Positions 27,695-36,358 of a stretch of 64,000 bases of DNA are shown piece by piece. The DNA is from Streptomyces atriruber (lineage in GTDB: Bacteria > Actinomycetota > Actinomycetes > Streptomycetales > Streptomycetaceae), in assembly GCF_001418325.1 (NCBI RefSeq), contig NZ_LIPN01000031.1:18004-82003 (forward strand). The letters are read 5' to 3'. The notes beneath the pieces are model-generated. The model searched no databases, was not told the DNA's origin, and saw only the letters and a list, made by a program, of their open reading frames with translations. The stretch's first letter is position 1; every line of letters starts with the position of its first letter. The translations under genes were made by a program, and so were the position numbers.

Positions 27695-27827
27695 GTACCC
27701 ATGAGATCTCCGCGTTCTCCGCGCCTCGGCGCCCCTCCGCGCCGGCCTCGGCGTTCTCGGCGCTGACCCCGGCGTTCTACCGCGCTGGACACAGCGCTTC
27801 GCGTTGCCCACGAAAGAGATGGCGAGC

Positions 27828-28817
27828 ATGACCGTGCAGAAGACCGAACGGCCGCCCTCCGGCCCGACGGAGGTGCAGACACCGGACGGCGGGCCACTAC
27901 CGGACGGCCCGCACGACCGCTCAGGACGTCTCGCCGGCCTGACGCCCTATCTGCTCCTGACCCCCGCGATCATCGCCACCCTGCTGCTGCTCGGCTGGCC
28001 ACTGGTCAACAACGGGATCCTGTCGTTCCAGAACCTCAACATGAGGCAGTTCATTCTGCACCTCACGGAGTGGAACGGAATCGACAACTACAAGGAGGTC
28101 CTCACCGGCGAGGACTTCTGGCGGGTCACCGGCCGCTCGGTCGCCTTCACCGCCGTCAACGTCGTGCTGATCATGGTCCTCGGCACGATGGTGGGACTCC
28201 TGCTGGCACGCCTCGGCCGGAAGATGCGCACCTTCCTCCTGCTCGGCCTCGTGCTCGCCTGGGCGATGCCCGTCGTCGCGGCGAGCACGGTCTACCAGTG
28301 GCTGTTCGCGCAGCGCTTCGGCGTCATCAACTGGGTGCTCGCGAAGATCGGCTTCGACTCGATGGCCGAGCACGACTGGCTCGCCACGCAGTACTCGACC
28401 TTCTTCGTCGTCCTGCTGCTGATCGTCTGGATGTCCATCCCGTTCGTGGCGATCAACCTGTACGCCGCCACGACCACCATTCCCAAGGAGCTGTACGAGG
28501 CCGCGGCCCTGGACGGCGCCGGTGCCTGGAAGCAGTTCACCCAGGTGACGCTGCCGTATCTGCGGCCCTTCCTCTACGCCACGACGTTCCTGGAGATCAT
28601 CTGGGTCTTCAAGGCGTTCGTGCAGGTCTTCACGATCAACGAGGGCGGCCCGGACCGGCTCACCGAGATCCTGCCCGTCTACGCCTACATCGAGGGCATG
28701 GGCAACCAGCACTTCGGCATGGGGGCCGCGATCGCGCTGCTCACCATCGTCATCCTGCTCGCCATCACCTCGTTCTATCTGCGGATCGTGCTCAAGCAAG
28801 AGGAGGACGAGCTGTGA
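27828..28817 (+). CDS. dasB: Chitobiose ABC permease DasB
   Basis: 329 residues, MalF-type inner membrane permease with six core helices (first near 43-63) and the EAA loop reading ELYEAAALDGAGAWKQFTQVTLPYL, diagnostic of sugar ABC permeases. ATG 27828 is chosen (MTVQKTERPP); in-frame ATG 27819 and TTG 27804 are alternatives. It overlaps dasC by GTGA. No ATPase is encoded here; in Streptomyces the shared ATPase MsiK energises such transporters (established for dasABC). Confidence 0.93.
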   Translation: MTVQKTERPPSGPTEVQTPDGGPLPDGPHDRSGRLAGLTPYLLLTPAIIATLLLLGWPLVNNGILSFQNLNMRQFILHLTEWNGIDNYKEVLTGEDFWRVTGRSVAFTAVNVVLIMVLGTMVGLLLARLGRKMRTFLLLGLVLAWAMPVVAASTVYQWLFAQRFGVINWVLAKIGFDSMAEHDWLATQYSTFFVVLLLIVWMSIPFVAINLYAATTTIPKELYEAAALDGAGAWKQFTQVTLPYLRPFLYATTFLEIIWVFKAFVQVFTINEGGPDRLTEILPVYAYIEGMGNQHFGMGAAIALLTIVILLAITSFYLRIVLKQEEDEL

Positions 28818-29644
28818 AGCGCTCGCTGATGGGCCGTCTGTGGCCCAACCTGGTCGCTGTCGTCATCTTCGTGTTCTGCGTCTTCCCCGTGTACTGGATG
28901 TTCGCGACGGCCTTCAAGCCGACCGGCGACATCATCGCCGAGGACCCGGTCTGGTTCCCGACCGACGCCACCCTGGAGCACTTCAAGAAGGCGATCGACG
29001 CCGACCACTTCTGGACCATGGTCGGCAACTCGATCACCGTCACGATCCTTGCGGTGCTCTTCTCGCTCATCATCGGCGTGACCGCCGCGTTCGCCCTCGC
29101 GCGCATGCGCTTCAAGGGCCGCCGCGGCTTCATCATCGGCTTCATGCTCGCCCAGATGGCGCCCTGGGAAGTCATGGTCATCGCGATCTACATCATCGTG
29201 CGCGACGCGGACATGCTGAACAGCCTGATCCCGCTGACCCTCTTCTACATGGTGATGATCCTGCCCTTCACCCTCCTCACGCTGCGCGGCTTCGTCGCCG
29301 CCGTGCCCAGGGAGCTGGAGGAGTCCGCCATGGTCGACGGCTGCACCCGCATGCAGGCCTTCCGCCGGGTGATCCTGCCGCTGCTCGCGCCGGGCCTGAT
29401 GTCGACCTCGCTCTTCGGCTTCATCACCGCCTGGAACGAGTTCCCGCTGGCCCTCGTGCTCAACAAGGAAGCGGACGCCAAGACCCTGCCGATCTGGCTC
29501 TCCAGCTTCCAGACCGCCTTCGGCGACGACTGGGGTGCCACCATGGCGGCCGCCTCCCTCTTCGCCATCCCGATCCTGATCCTCTTCGTCTTCCTGCAGC
29601 GCAGGGCCGTCAGCGGCCTGACCGACGGCGCAGTGAAGGGATAA
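28814..29644 (+). CDS. dasC: Chitobiose ABC permease DasC
   Basis: 276 residues, MalG-type permease with six helices and the EAA loop ELEESAMVDGCTRMQAFRRV. The GTG start at 28814 overlaps the dasB stop (GTGA), ensuring equal synthesis. The stop lies 8 bp before dasD. Confidence 0.94.
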   Translation: MKRSLMGRLWPNLVAVVIFVFCVFPVYWMFATAFKPTGDIIAEDPVWFPTDATLEHFKKAIDADHFWTMVGNSITVTILAVLFSLIIGVTAAFALARMRFKGRRGFIIGFMLAQMAPWEVMVIAIYIIVRDADMLNSLIPLTLFYMVMILPFTLLTLRGFVAAVPRELEESAMVDGCTRMQAFRRVILPLLAPGLMSTSLFGFITAWNEFPLALVLNKEADAKTLPIWLSSFQTAFGDDWGATMAAASLFAIPILILFVFLQRRAVSGLTDGAVKG

Positions 29645-29652
29645 CTCCGCAC

Positions 29653-31158
29653 ATGACGACTCTCACGCACGCCGGTGACACGCTCACCCGCAACGCCCTC
29701 GCCGTCCTGCAGCCCGGCTTCGACGGCACCACCACCGCACCGGACTGGCTGCGCCGCCGGATCGGCGAAGGCCTCGCCTCCGTCAGCCTGTTCGGCCGCA
29801 ACGTGCAGACCGCGGAGCAGGTCGCCGCGCTCACCGCACAGCTGCGCGCCGAACGCGACGACCTGCTGATCGCCATCGACGAGGAGAGCGGCGACGTCAC
29901 CCGCCTCGAGGTGCGCACCGGCTCCTCCTACCCGGGCAACCACGCGCTCGGCGCCGTCGACGACCCCGCACTGACCCGCGAGGTCGCCGCCGACCTGGGC
30001 CGCCGCCTGGCCGCCTGCGGCATCAACTTCAACTGGGCGCCGTCGGCCGACGTCAACGCCAACCCGGACAACCCGGTCATCGGCGTACGCTCCTTCGGCT
30101 CGGACCCCGACCTGGTGGCCCGGCACACCGCCGCCTACGTCGAGGGCATGCAGTCGTCGGGCGTCGCCACCTCCGCCAAGCACTTCCCGGGGCACGGCGA
30201 CACGGCGATCGACTCGCACCACTCCGTGCCGGTCATCGACGTCGACCGGGACATCCTCAACTCCCGTGACCTGGCGCCGTTCCGCGCGGCGCTCGGCGCG
30301 GGCACACGGGCCGTGATGAGCGCCCACGTCCTGGCCCCGGCCCTGGACCCGGACAACCCCGGAACGCTCTCGCGCCGCATCCTGACCGGCCTGCTCCGCG
30401 AGGAGTTCGGCTACGAGGGACTCATCGTCACCGACGGCATGGACATGCAGGCCATCGCCGGTACGTACGGCTTCGAGCGCGGCTGCGTCCTCGCCATCGC
30501 CGCCGGCGCAGACGCGATCTGCACGGGTGGCGGCCCCTCGGACGAGGGGACCGTGCTGCGCCTCCGGGACGCCTTCGTCGCTGCGGTGCGCTCGGGCGAG
30601 CTGCCCGAGGAGCGGCTCGCCGACGCGGCCGACCGCGTGCGGTCGCTCGCGGGCTGGGCCGTGGCGTCGCGGGGGCCGGGCGCGGCCGAGCACGCGGGGG
30701 GCGCGCCCGACACCGGGATCGGTCTGGTCGCGGCCCGCCGCGCGCTGACGGTCACCCGTGGCGAGACGTACGCGGCGCCGCTGACCTCGGCGCCCTACGT
30801 GGCCACCTTCAGCCCGCTCCCGAACATCGCCGTCGGCAACGAGACCCCCTGGGGTGTCACCGCCGAACTGGAGCGCCGCTTCCCCGGCACCGAGTCGGCC
30901 ACGTACTCCGGCGAGGGCTCGGGCAGCCAGGCCCTCGCGGCGGCGGGCACCCGCCGCATCGTGGCCGTGGTCCGCGACGCGCACCGCCACGCATGGATGG
31001 CCGAGGCCGTGCAGACCCTCGTGGCGGCCCGTCCCGACACGGTCGTGGTGGAGATGGGCGTCCCCCAGTCCGCCCCGACCGGCGCCCTCCACATCGCGAC
31101 GCGCGGTGCAGCGCGGGTGTGCGGCGAGGCGGCGGCAGAGGTCATCGTCGCGGGCTGA
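29653..31158 (+). CDS. dasD: Beta-N-acetylglucosaminidase, GH3 (DasD)
   Basis: 501 residues, glycoside hydrolase family 3. It cleaves imported chitobiose to GlcNAc. The acid/base region KHFPGHGDTAIDSHHSVP (about 176-193) carries the Asp-His dyad used by GH3 NagZ-like enzymes, and VTDGMDM holds the nucleophile Asp. The C-terminal about 150 residues form a second domain ending MGVPQSAP...AAEVIVAG, as in Streptomyces DasD. There is no signal peptide, consistent with cytoplasmic action. ATG 29653 is 8 bp after dasC, so it is co-transcribed with dasBC. Confidence 0.92.
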   Translation: MTTLTHAGDTLTRNALAVLQPGFDGTTTAPDWLRRRIGEGLASVSLFGRNVQTAEQVAALTAQLRAERDDLLIAIDEESGDVTRLEVRTGSSYPGNHALGAVDDPALTREVAADLGRRLAACGINFNWAPSADVNANPDNPVIGVRSFGSDPDLVARHTAAYVEGMQSSGVATSAKHFPGHGDTAIDSHHSVPVIDVDRDILNSRDLAPFRAALGAGTRAVMSAHVLAPALDPDNPGTLSRRILTGLLREEFGYEGLIVTDGMDMQAIAGTYGFERGCVLAIAAGADAICTGGGPSDEGTVLRLRDAFVAAVRSGELPEERLADAADRVRSLAGWAVASRGPGAAEHAGGAPDTGIGLVAARRALTVTRGETYAAPLTSAPYVATFSPLPNIAVGNETPWGVTAELERRFPGTESATYSGEGSGSQALAAAGTRRIVAVVRDAHRHAWMAEAVQTLVAARPDTVVVEMGVPQSAPTGALHIATRGAARVCGEAAAEVIVAG

Positions 31159-31191
31159 CCCGCCCACCACGCACAGAGCCCGGACCAGCGA

Positions 31192-31220
31192 AAGGGGCGC
31201 CCCGACCGGGGGCGCCCCTT
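31192..31220 (+). terminator. dasABCD terminator
   Basis: A 12-bp stem, AAGGGGCGCCCC with GGGGCGCCCCTT, and a 5-base loop, 33 bp after dasD. A second hairpin (CGCCGACG with CGTCGGCG, 31237-31258) follows. Confidence 0.8.
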
Positions 31221-31268
31221 CTCACTTGTTCGAACTCGCCGACGCGAGCTCGTCGGCGCGGACTCGCT

Positions 31269-31298
31269 TGCGCGGGCTTGCCTGTGCAGGCCCGCGCA
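31269..31298 (-). terminator. nagB terminator
   Basis: A two-part stem: 7 bp (TGCGCGG with CCGCGCA) and 5 bp (GCCTG with CAGGC) separated by a 4-base bulge, starting 8 bp after the nagB stop. Confidence 0.6.
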
Positions 31299-31306
31299 GG
31301 CCGCTT

Positions 31307-32092
31307 CTACAGACCCTGCCAGTCCGGCTTGTTCGCGTACGTGTGCCGGAAGTAGTCCGCGAGCTTCAGCTTCGACGCGGCGGCCTCGTCCACGACGACC
31401 GTGGCGTGCGGGTGCAGCTGCAGCGCGGAGGCGGGCACGACCGAGGCGACCGGCCCCTCCACCGTCGCGGCCACCGCATCCGCCTTGCCCTCACCCGTGG
31501 CGAGCAGCACCAGGTGCCGCGCCTCCAGGATCGTCCCGATGCCCTGGGTGATGACGTGGTGGGGGACCTGCTCGATGTCCCCGTCGAAGAAGCGCGCGTT
31601 GTCCACCCGCGTCTGCTCGGTCAGCGTCTTGATGCGCGTACGGGAAGCGATCGACGAGCACGGTTCGTTGAACCCGATGTGCCCGTCCGTGCCGATCCCG
31701 AGCAGCTGGAGGTCGACACCCCCGGCCTCGGCGAGCGCCTTGTCGTACGCCACGCACGCCGCCTGCACGTCCTCGGCGCTGCCGTCCGGACCCATGAAGG
31801 AGGCCTCGCTCAGCCCGAGCGGCTCCACGACCTCACGGAGGACCACGGAGCGGTACGACTCGGGGTGCCCGGCGGGCAGCCCCACGTACTCGTCGAGCTG
31901 GCAGATGCGCGCCCGCGAGGCATCCACGGAACCGGCCGCGACCTTGGCCGCCAGCGCTTCGTAGATGGGCAGCGGGGTGGAGCCGGTGGCGACACCGAGC
32001 AGGGCGTCAGGCTTACGGCGCACCAGGGCGGCCATGGCCTCCGCGATGAGCTCGCCGCCTGCCGTGGCGTCCGGGACGATGACAACTTCCAC
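31307..32092 (-). CDS. nagB: Glucosamine-6-phosphate deaminase (NagB)
   Basis: 261 residues. It converts glucosamine-6-phosphate, the DasR inducer, to fructose-6-phosphate and ammonia. Family motifs are LGVATGSTPLPIYEAL (phosphate loop), LDEYVGL with the catalytic Asp, GIGTDGHIGFNEP with the general-base Asp and His, and the late LLATGEGKADAV. The start at 32092 is GTG with only a weak ribosome site. A dre operator lies 39 bp upstream, so the gene is part of the DasR regulon and closes the chitobiose pathway next to its transporter. Confidence 0.95.
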   Translation of the reverse strand: MEVVIVPDATAGGELIAEAMAALVRRKPDALLGVATGSTPLPIYEALAAKVAAGSVDASRARICQLDEYVGLPAGHPESYRSVVLREVVEPLGLSEASFMGPDGSAEDVQAACVAYDKALAEAGGVDLQLLGIGTDGHIGFNEPCSSIASRTRIKTLTEQTRVDNARFFDGDIEQVPHHVITQGIGTILEARHLVLLATGEGKADAVAATVEGPVASVVPASALQLHPHATVVVDEAAASKLKLADYFRHTYANKPDWQGL

Positions 32093-32130
32093 GCTGGGCC
32101 TGCCGATCTGGAGAGGGGCTCAAGAGTGTT

Positions 32131-32146
32131 GGTGGTATAGACCAAT
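32131..32146. promoter_or_regulatory. DasR-responsive element, nagB promoter
   Basis: Minus strand ATTGGTCTATACCACC, 13 of 16 to the dre consensus, 39 bp upstream of nagB. Confidence 0.82.
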
Positions 32147-32280
32147 CTAGCAGAGCTGCGCCGCCGGAACAGCAGTGCTGCGTCGCCAGAACGGCCGATT
32201 CCTCCGCTCTCCGATCCATGCTCGGCTCTCGCCCCCGCCTCCGCCCGTCGAACCGTGCCCGGCGGCCTCGAAGCGCCCGG

Positions 32281-33075
32281 TCACACGCCCAACAGCGACC
32301 CTCCCGTCGCGTCGATGTACTGCCCGGTGATCCATCGCGCGTCCTCCGAGGCCACGAAGGAGACGATGTCCGCCACGTCGGCGGGCTCGCCTATCCGGTC
32401 GAAGGTCGAATACCCCGCCATCTGTGAGCGCTGGGCCTCGGGGATCCCGTCCATCATCTCGGTCCGGATGATGCCCGGCGCGACGGCGTTGACCGTGATC
32501 CCGCGGGGGCCGAGCTCCTGCGCCAGTGTGTGCGTCAGCACGTTCACCGCGCCCTTCGTCATCGAATACGCCACGGTGACCGGGAAGGCGATGCGCGTGA
32601 CGCCCGACGAGATGTTGATGATCCGGCCGCCGTCGCGCAGTCGGCCGAGTCCCTTCTGGACGACGAAGAACAGGGCCTTCGCATTGACCGCGAACACGCG
32701 GTCGTAATCCGCCTCCTCGACCTCTCCCACGTGGCTGTACAGGCCGATGCCGGCGTTGTTCACCAGGATGTCCAGGCCGTCCGCGTGCCGGTCGAACTCC
32801 GTCCAGAACGCCTCGGCGTCTCCGGGCGCCCCCAGCTCCGCCCCGAACGCGAAGGCGGAGCCGCCCGCCGCCTCGATCGCCGCCACCGTCTCCTTCGCGG
32901 CGACCTCATTGCTGCCGTAGTGCACGGCGACGCGGGCTCCGTCCCGCCCCAGCCGCTCGGCGATGCCCCGCCCGATACCCCGGCTCCCGCCCGTGACCAG
33001 TGCCGTCTTCCCCGCGAGCCGGCCCGTGCCTGCACTCGTGTCCGTGCCGATGCCCGCGCTCGTGACTGCATCCAT
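32281..33075 (-). CDS. SDR-family oxidoreductase
   Basis: 264 residues, classical short-chain dehydrogenase: TGGSRGIGRG nucleotide loop (about 29-38), NNAG, catalytic Ser in INISSGV and Tyr-x-x-x-Lys in YSMTKGA, C-terminal GEPADVADIVSFVASEDARWITGQYI (last part diagnostic of FabG-like SDRs). The first about 18 residues are a Gly/Thr-rich extension with a repeated TSAGTG-like unit. ATG 33075 has AGAGGGGG upstream. It diverges from a TetR gene and shares a region with two operator-like repeats. The substrate is unknown. Confidence 0.9.
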   Translation of the reverse strand: MDAVTSAGIGTDTSAGTGRLAGKTALVTGGSRGIGRGIAERLGRDGARVAVHYGSNEVAAKETVAAIEAAGGSAFAFGAELGAPGDAEAFWTEFDRHADGLDILVNNAGIGLYSHVGEVEEADYDRVFAVNAKALFFVVQKGLGRLRDGGRIINISSGVTRIAFPVTVAYSMTKGAVNVLTHTLAQELGPRGITVNAVAPGIIRTEMMDGIPEAQRSQMAGYSTFDRIGEPADVADIVSFVASEDARWITGQYIDATGGSLLGV

Positions 33076-33095
33076 GTCGGACGCCCCCTCTTTCT

Positions 33096-33158
33096 CTAGT
33101 GGTCGCTACAGAAAGAACGCTACCCCACCCCCGCGCTCTTTTTCTAGTGCCCGCTATA
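33096..33158. promoter_or_regulatory. Twin operators for the SDR/TetR divergent promoter
   Basis: CTAGTGGTCGCTACA (33096-33110) and CTAGTGCCCGCTATA (33144-33158) share TAGTG-N2-CGCTA, a near-palindrome. One copy lies 21 bp before the SDR start and the other 12 bp before the TetR start, so each gene has its own site. Probable binding sites of the adjacent TetR protein. Confidence 0.65.
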
Positions 33159-33169
33159 CAATTCACTCC

Positions 33170-33787
33170 ATGGCGACGAAACAGCGCGGGCGCCCCCGCT
33201 CCTTCGACCGCGAGACGGCCCTCGAACAGGCGATCCGCACGTTCTGGGAGAACGGGTACGAGGGGACGTCCGTCTCCGACCTCACCCGCGTCATGGGCAT
33301 CGGGGCCCCGAGCCTGTATGCCGCCTTCGGTGACAAGCGCACCCTCTTCGACGAGGTCGTCGTGCGGTACGGAGCGACCCACGGAGTCTTCAGCGCCCGC
33401 GCCTTCGACGAGGAGCCGACCGCCCGCGCCGCCGTGTCGCGGATGCTGCACGAGGCCGCGGCCGAGTTCACCGACCCCACCCACCCCCGCGGCTGCCTCG
33501 TCATCACCGCGGCCACCAACTGCACGACGCCGGAGGTGGAAAAGGCCCTGCGGGACCGTCGGAACGCGAACGTGGCGCTCATCGAGTCCCGCATCCGCGC
33601 ATCCGTCGCGGCGGGGGAGCTGCCCGACCGCACCGACCCCGCCGCCCTCGCCCGTTACACGGGAGCGGTCTTCCAGGGGATGTCGCAACAGGCCAGGGAC
33701 GGCGCCACCAGGGAGGATCTGGAGGCGGTGGCCGATCTCGCCATGACGGCCTGGCCGCAGGGCCGGCCGACCGGGAGCGAGGTCTGA
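33170..33787 (+). CDS. TetR-family transcriptional regulator
   Basis: 205 residues. The helix-turn-helix is GRPRSFDRETALEQAIRTFW followed by GTSVSDLTRVMGIGAPSLYAAFGDK, a form seen in regulators paired with SDR or monooxygenase genes. The C-terminal domain has a Cys in PRGCLVITAATNC (two Cys), common in this subgroup. ATG 33170 lies directly after the second operator repeat, so autorepression is likely. The ligand is unknown. Confidence 0.88.
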   Translation: MATKQRGRPRSFDRETALEQAIRTFWENGYEGTSVSDLTRVMGIGAPSLYAAFGDKRTLFDEVVVRYGATHGVFSARAFDEEPTARAAVSRMLHEAAAEFTDPTHPRGCLVITAATNCTTPEVEKALRDRRNANVALIESRIRASVAAGELPDRTDPAALARYTGAVFQGMSQQARDGATREDLEAVADLAMTAWPQGRPTGSEV

Positions 33788-34124
33788 CCTCCGGCGTCGC
33801 AGGCCTGGCCGCAGGTCGGAAGATGTCGGCTCCGAATGTCGGAGAAAGAGACAACAACAAACATCTGCAGACGCATAGACATGGGAGAATGGTCTAGTCC
33901 ACAATGCGTGGGTAAAGCCTCCGCTCTTCCCGCACAGGAGAGCGGATCGAGGAACCGGCGCTCTCTGCCCTGACCGCGTCGGATCCTCAAGATCGGCTGT
34001 CCAGTACCGCACATTCTGGCGGCCGATGCACCTGAAGGGCTGCGGTGCCGTGGGCGGGCTGAGGGTCCCGCCCTGGCGCCGCGGCTCGACGGGAGCCGCC
34101 GGACGCGAAAGGTACGCTCCACAC
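33788..34124. other. Intergenic region before the PdtaS-like kinase
   Basis: 337 bases without a gene. The first half is A-rich (GACAACAACAAACATC near 33851). It holds a DasR-type operator (33888-33903) and a small hairpin (GCGGCTC with GAGCCGC, 34081-34099) just ahead of the kinase ribosome site. Confidence 0.6.
33888..33903. promoter_or_regulatory. DasR-responsive element, orphan, upstream of histidine kinase
   Basis: AATGGTCTAGTCCACA, 13 of 16 to the dre consensus with the TGGTCTAG half intact. It is 221 bp upstream of the kinase start and 100 bp after the TetR stop. Confidence 0.6.
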
Positions 34125-35600
34125 GTGCCCTCCATGAACGACCTCGTCCGCCAGCACACCGCTCTCGGTGACTCCGATCTCGAGTGGCTGCATCTGCTGG
34201 TCTCGGAGTGGCAGCTGCTCTCCGACCTCTCCTTCGCCGACCTGGTGCTCTGGGTGCCCACGCTCGACGGCACCCGCTATGTCTCCGTGGCGCAGATGCG
34301 GCCCAACACCGGCCCCACCTCCTACCAGGACGACATGGTCGGCCACCTCGTCCCGCGCGGCCGCCGCCCTCTCCTCGACGCGGCCCTGGACGAGGGGCGC
34401 ATCGTGCGCGAGGGCGACCCGGAGTGGCGCGAAGAGGTTCCGGTGCGCGTCGAGTCCATCCCCGTACGCAGGGAAGGACGGGTCCTCGGCGTCATCGCCC
34501 GCAACACGAACCTGCTGACGGTCCGCACTCCTTCGCGGCTTGAGCTGACCTACCTCCAGTCGGCGTCCGACCTGGCGCAGATGATCGCCGCCGGGTCGTT
34601 CCCGTTCCCGGGGCAGCAGGTCGACATGGACGCCTCCCCGCGCGTGGGTGACGGTCTGCTGCGGCTCGACGCGGACGGCGTCGTGCAGTACGCGTCGCCG
34701 AACGCGCTCTCCGCGTACCACCGCCTCGGTCTCGCCTCCGACCTCGTGGGGCACCATCTGGGCCGGGCGACGGCCGAACTCGCCCCGTCCCGCGGCCCGG
34801 TGGACGAGGCGCTGGCCAAGGTCGCCAGCGGCTGGGCGCCGCGCGAGTTCGAGATCGAGGGCGGCGACGGAGTGATCCAGCTGCGCGCGATCCCGCTCAA
34901 GCCCAAGGGGCCGCGCATCGGTTCGCTCGTGCTCCTGCGGGACGTGACCGAACTGCGCCGCCGCGAGCGGGAGTTGATCACCAAGGACGCGACCATCCGG
35001 GAGATCCACCACCGGGTGAAGAACAACCTCCAGACGGTCGCCGCGCTGTTGCGGCTGCAGGCCCGGCGCATCGACTCCGCCAAGGGCCGCGAGGCGCTGG
35101 AAGAGGCCGTGCGGCGCGTGGGCTCCATCGCCATCGTCCACGAGACGCTCTCCCAGAACCTGGACGAGCGCGTGGAGTTCGACGAGATCGCCGACCGGGT
35201 GCTCGCGATGGTCGCCGAGATCTCGCCCGGCAAGGTGACGGGCCGGCGCACCGGCCGCTTCGGGATCCTGGACGCCGAGGTCGCGACGCCGCTGTCGATG
35301 GTGCTCACGGAGATCCTGCAGAACGCCCTGGAGCACGGTTTCCGCGAGGGGGACACCGGCACGGTCGAGGTGTCGGCGGTGCGCGGCGGCACCACCAAGG
35401 AGGCACGGCTGCTGATCACCGTCCAGGACGACGGGATCGGGCTGCCCGATGACTTCGACCCGCACCGCTCCGGCAACCTCGGCCTGCAGATCGTCCGCAC
35501 CCTCGTCGAGGGCGAGCTGAGCGGCACCTTCGACATGGTCCGGGCACCGGAGCGCGGCACGCAGGTCCTCCTGGACATCCCGGTCCGCGGCGACAAGTAG
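34125..35600 (+). CDS. PdtaS-like sensor histidine kinase (GAF-PAS-HisKA_2)
   Basis: 491 residues, soluble. An N-terminal GAF-like domain (about 1-150) and a PAS domain (about 170-285) precede a HisKA_2/HWE-type phosphoacceptor, EIHHRVKNNLQ (His at 295-296), and an ATPase domain (MVLTEILQNALEHGF, DDGIGLP). This is the architecture of mycobacterial PdtaS, which signals to an ANTAR RNA-binding regulator. GTG 34125 (MPSMNDLVRQ) is chosen because GAAAGG lies 12 bases before it; ATG 34134 is the alternative. A dre-like site upstream suggests DasR influence. A GAF-ANTAR gene occurs at 49989. Confidence 0.88.
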   Translation: MPSMNDLVRQHTALGDSDLEWLHLLVSEWQLLSDLSFADLVLWVPTLDGTRYVSVAQMRPNTGPTSYQDDMVGHLVPRGRRPLLDAALDEGRIVREGDPEWREEVPVRVESIPVRREGRVLGVIARNTNLLTVRTPSRLELTYLQSASDLAQMIAAGSFPFPGQQVDMDASPRVGDGLLRLDADGVVQYASPNALSAYHRLGLASDLVGHHLGRATAELAPSRGPVDEALAKVASGWAPREFEIEGGDGVIQLRAIPLKPKGPRIGSLVLLRDVTELRRRERELITKDATIREIHHRVKNNLQTVAALLRLQARRIDSAKGREALEEAVRRVGSIAIVHETLSQNLDERVEFDEIADRVLAMVAEISPGKVTGRRTGRFGILDAEVATPLSMVLTEILQNALEHGFREGDTGTVEVSAVRGGTTKEARLLITVQDDGIGLPDDFDPHRSGNLGLQIVRTLVEGELSGTFDMVRAPERGTQVLLDIPVRGDK

Positions 35601-35646
35601 CGGTCGGCAGGCAGCGGTAGCGGGGGCAAACAGGCGAAAGCGGAAA

Positions 35647-35684
35647 GCAGTGAGCCCCGGACCGATTGGTCCGGGGCTCACTGC
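35647..35684. terminator. Bidirectional terminator, kinase / wblE
   Basis: A perfect 17-bp stem (35647-35663 with 35668-35684) and a 4-base GATT loop between convergent genes. Confidence 0.9.
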
Positions 35685-35791
35685 TCACGTTGCGTTGCGC
35701 ATCGGGGGTACTGCGCGGCTGCGGCTCGGGGGCGGGAGTTGCGTACGCGCTGTACGCGCCGCCAAGCTCAGGCTCGTGGGGGGTGTGGGCG

Positions 35792-36049
35792 TCAGGCGCT
35801 GGCCTGGCGTGCACGGTTGCGAGCGGCGCGGCGCTTCATTGCGCGGCGCTCGTCCTCACTGAGGCCACCCCAGACGCCGGAGTCCTGGCCGGACTCGAGC
35901 GCCCACTGCAGGCACTGCTCCATGACGGGGCAGCGGCGGCAGACGGCCTTGGCTTCCTCGATCTGCAGCAGCGCAGGACCGGTGTTGCCGATGGGGAAGA
36001 AGAGCTCGGGGTCTTCCTCGCGGCAAACGGCGTTGTGACGCCAGTCCAT
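35792..36049 (-). CDS. wblE: WhiB-like iron-sulfur regulator WblE
   Basis: 85 residues with the four [4Fe-4S] ligands Cys9, Cys37, Cys40 and Cys46, the GVWGG turn (58-62) and a basic C-terminal tail (RRAMKRRAARNRAR) for DNA contact. The sequence is the WblE form, orthologous to mycobacterial WhiB1, which works by binding region 4 of the principal sigma factor. ATG 36049 is preceded by AAGGAGAGG. A leader of about 300 bases separates it from the upstream YegS-like gene. Confidence 0.95.
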   Translation of the reverse strand: MDWRHNAVCREEDPELFFPIGNTGPALLQIEEAKAVCRRCPVMEQCLQWALESGQDSGVWGGLSEDERRAMKRRAARNRARQASA

Positions 36050-36093
36050 GGCTGCTACCTCTCCTTGGTATTACATGCAGGTTGCTTGTGAAT

Positions 36094-36107
36094 GTGAACG
36101 CTTTCAC
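36094..36107. promoter_or_regulatory. LacI-type palindrome in the wblE leader
   Basis: GTGAACGCTTTCAC: 6 of 7 arm pairs match. It resembles operators of LacI/CcpA-type proteins (TGAAAGCGTTCACA on the minus strand). It lies 45 bp upstream of wblE. Confidence 0.35.
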
Positions 36108-36325
36108 GAATCCCCCCGCACGGGAAGGGCCGACGCCCAGTTGCCTGGTGTGGACCTGTGGTGGAGGAGGGGTTCTGGCTCTCTGTGGGGCCGATGTTGC
36201 GGGCCGTCCCGATCGCCATGTAGAGATTCGCAAACCTCGGCGGCGGATACAACCCCTTCAGGAAAGTTTTTTTTGATTCCTCAGTGTCGGCTGGGTCACA
36301 GCCGTACTTCTATGGGGTGGACCCT

Positions 36326-36358
36326 GGCCTAAACGTTCGAGTGAAAGGACTTTAGGCC
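36326..36358 (-). terminator. Possible terminator after the YegS-like gene
   Basis: GGCCTAAA and TTTAGGCC, 8-bp arms with a 17-base loop, 8 bp after the stop of the lipid kinase gene. The stem is A+T-richer than other terminators here. Confidence 0.4.

Noticed and set aside
36255..36285. Sigma-R promoter for wblE (GGAAT then GTT on the minus strand)
   Set aside because: The spacer is 22 bases, not 18 or 19.
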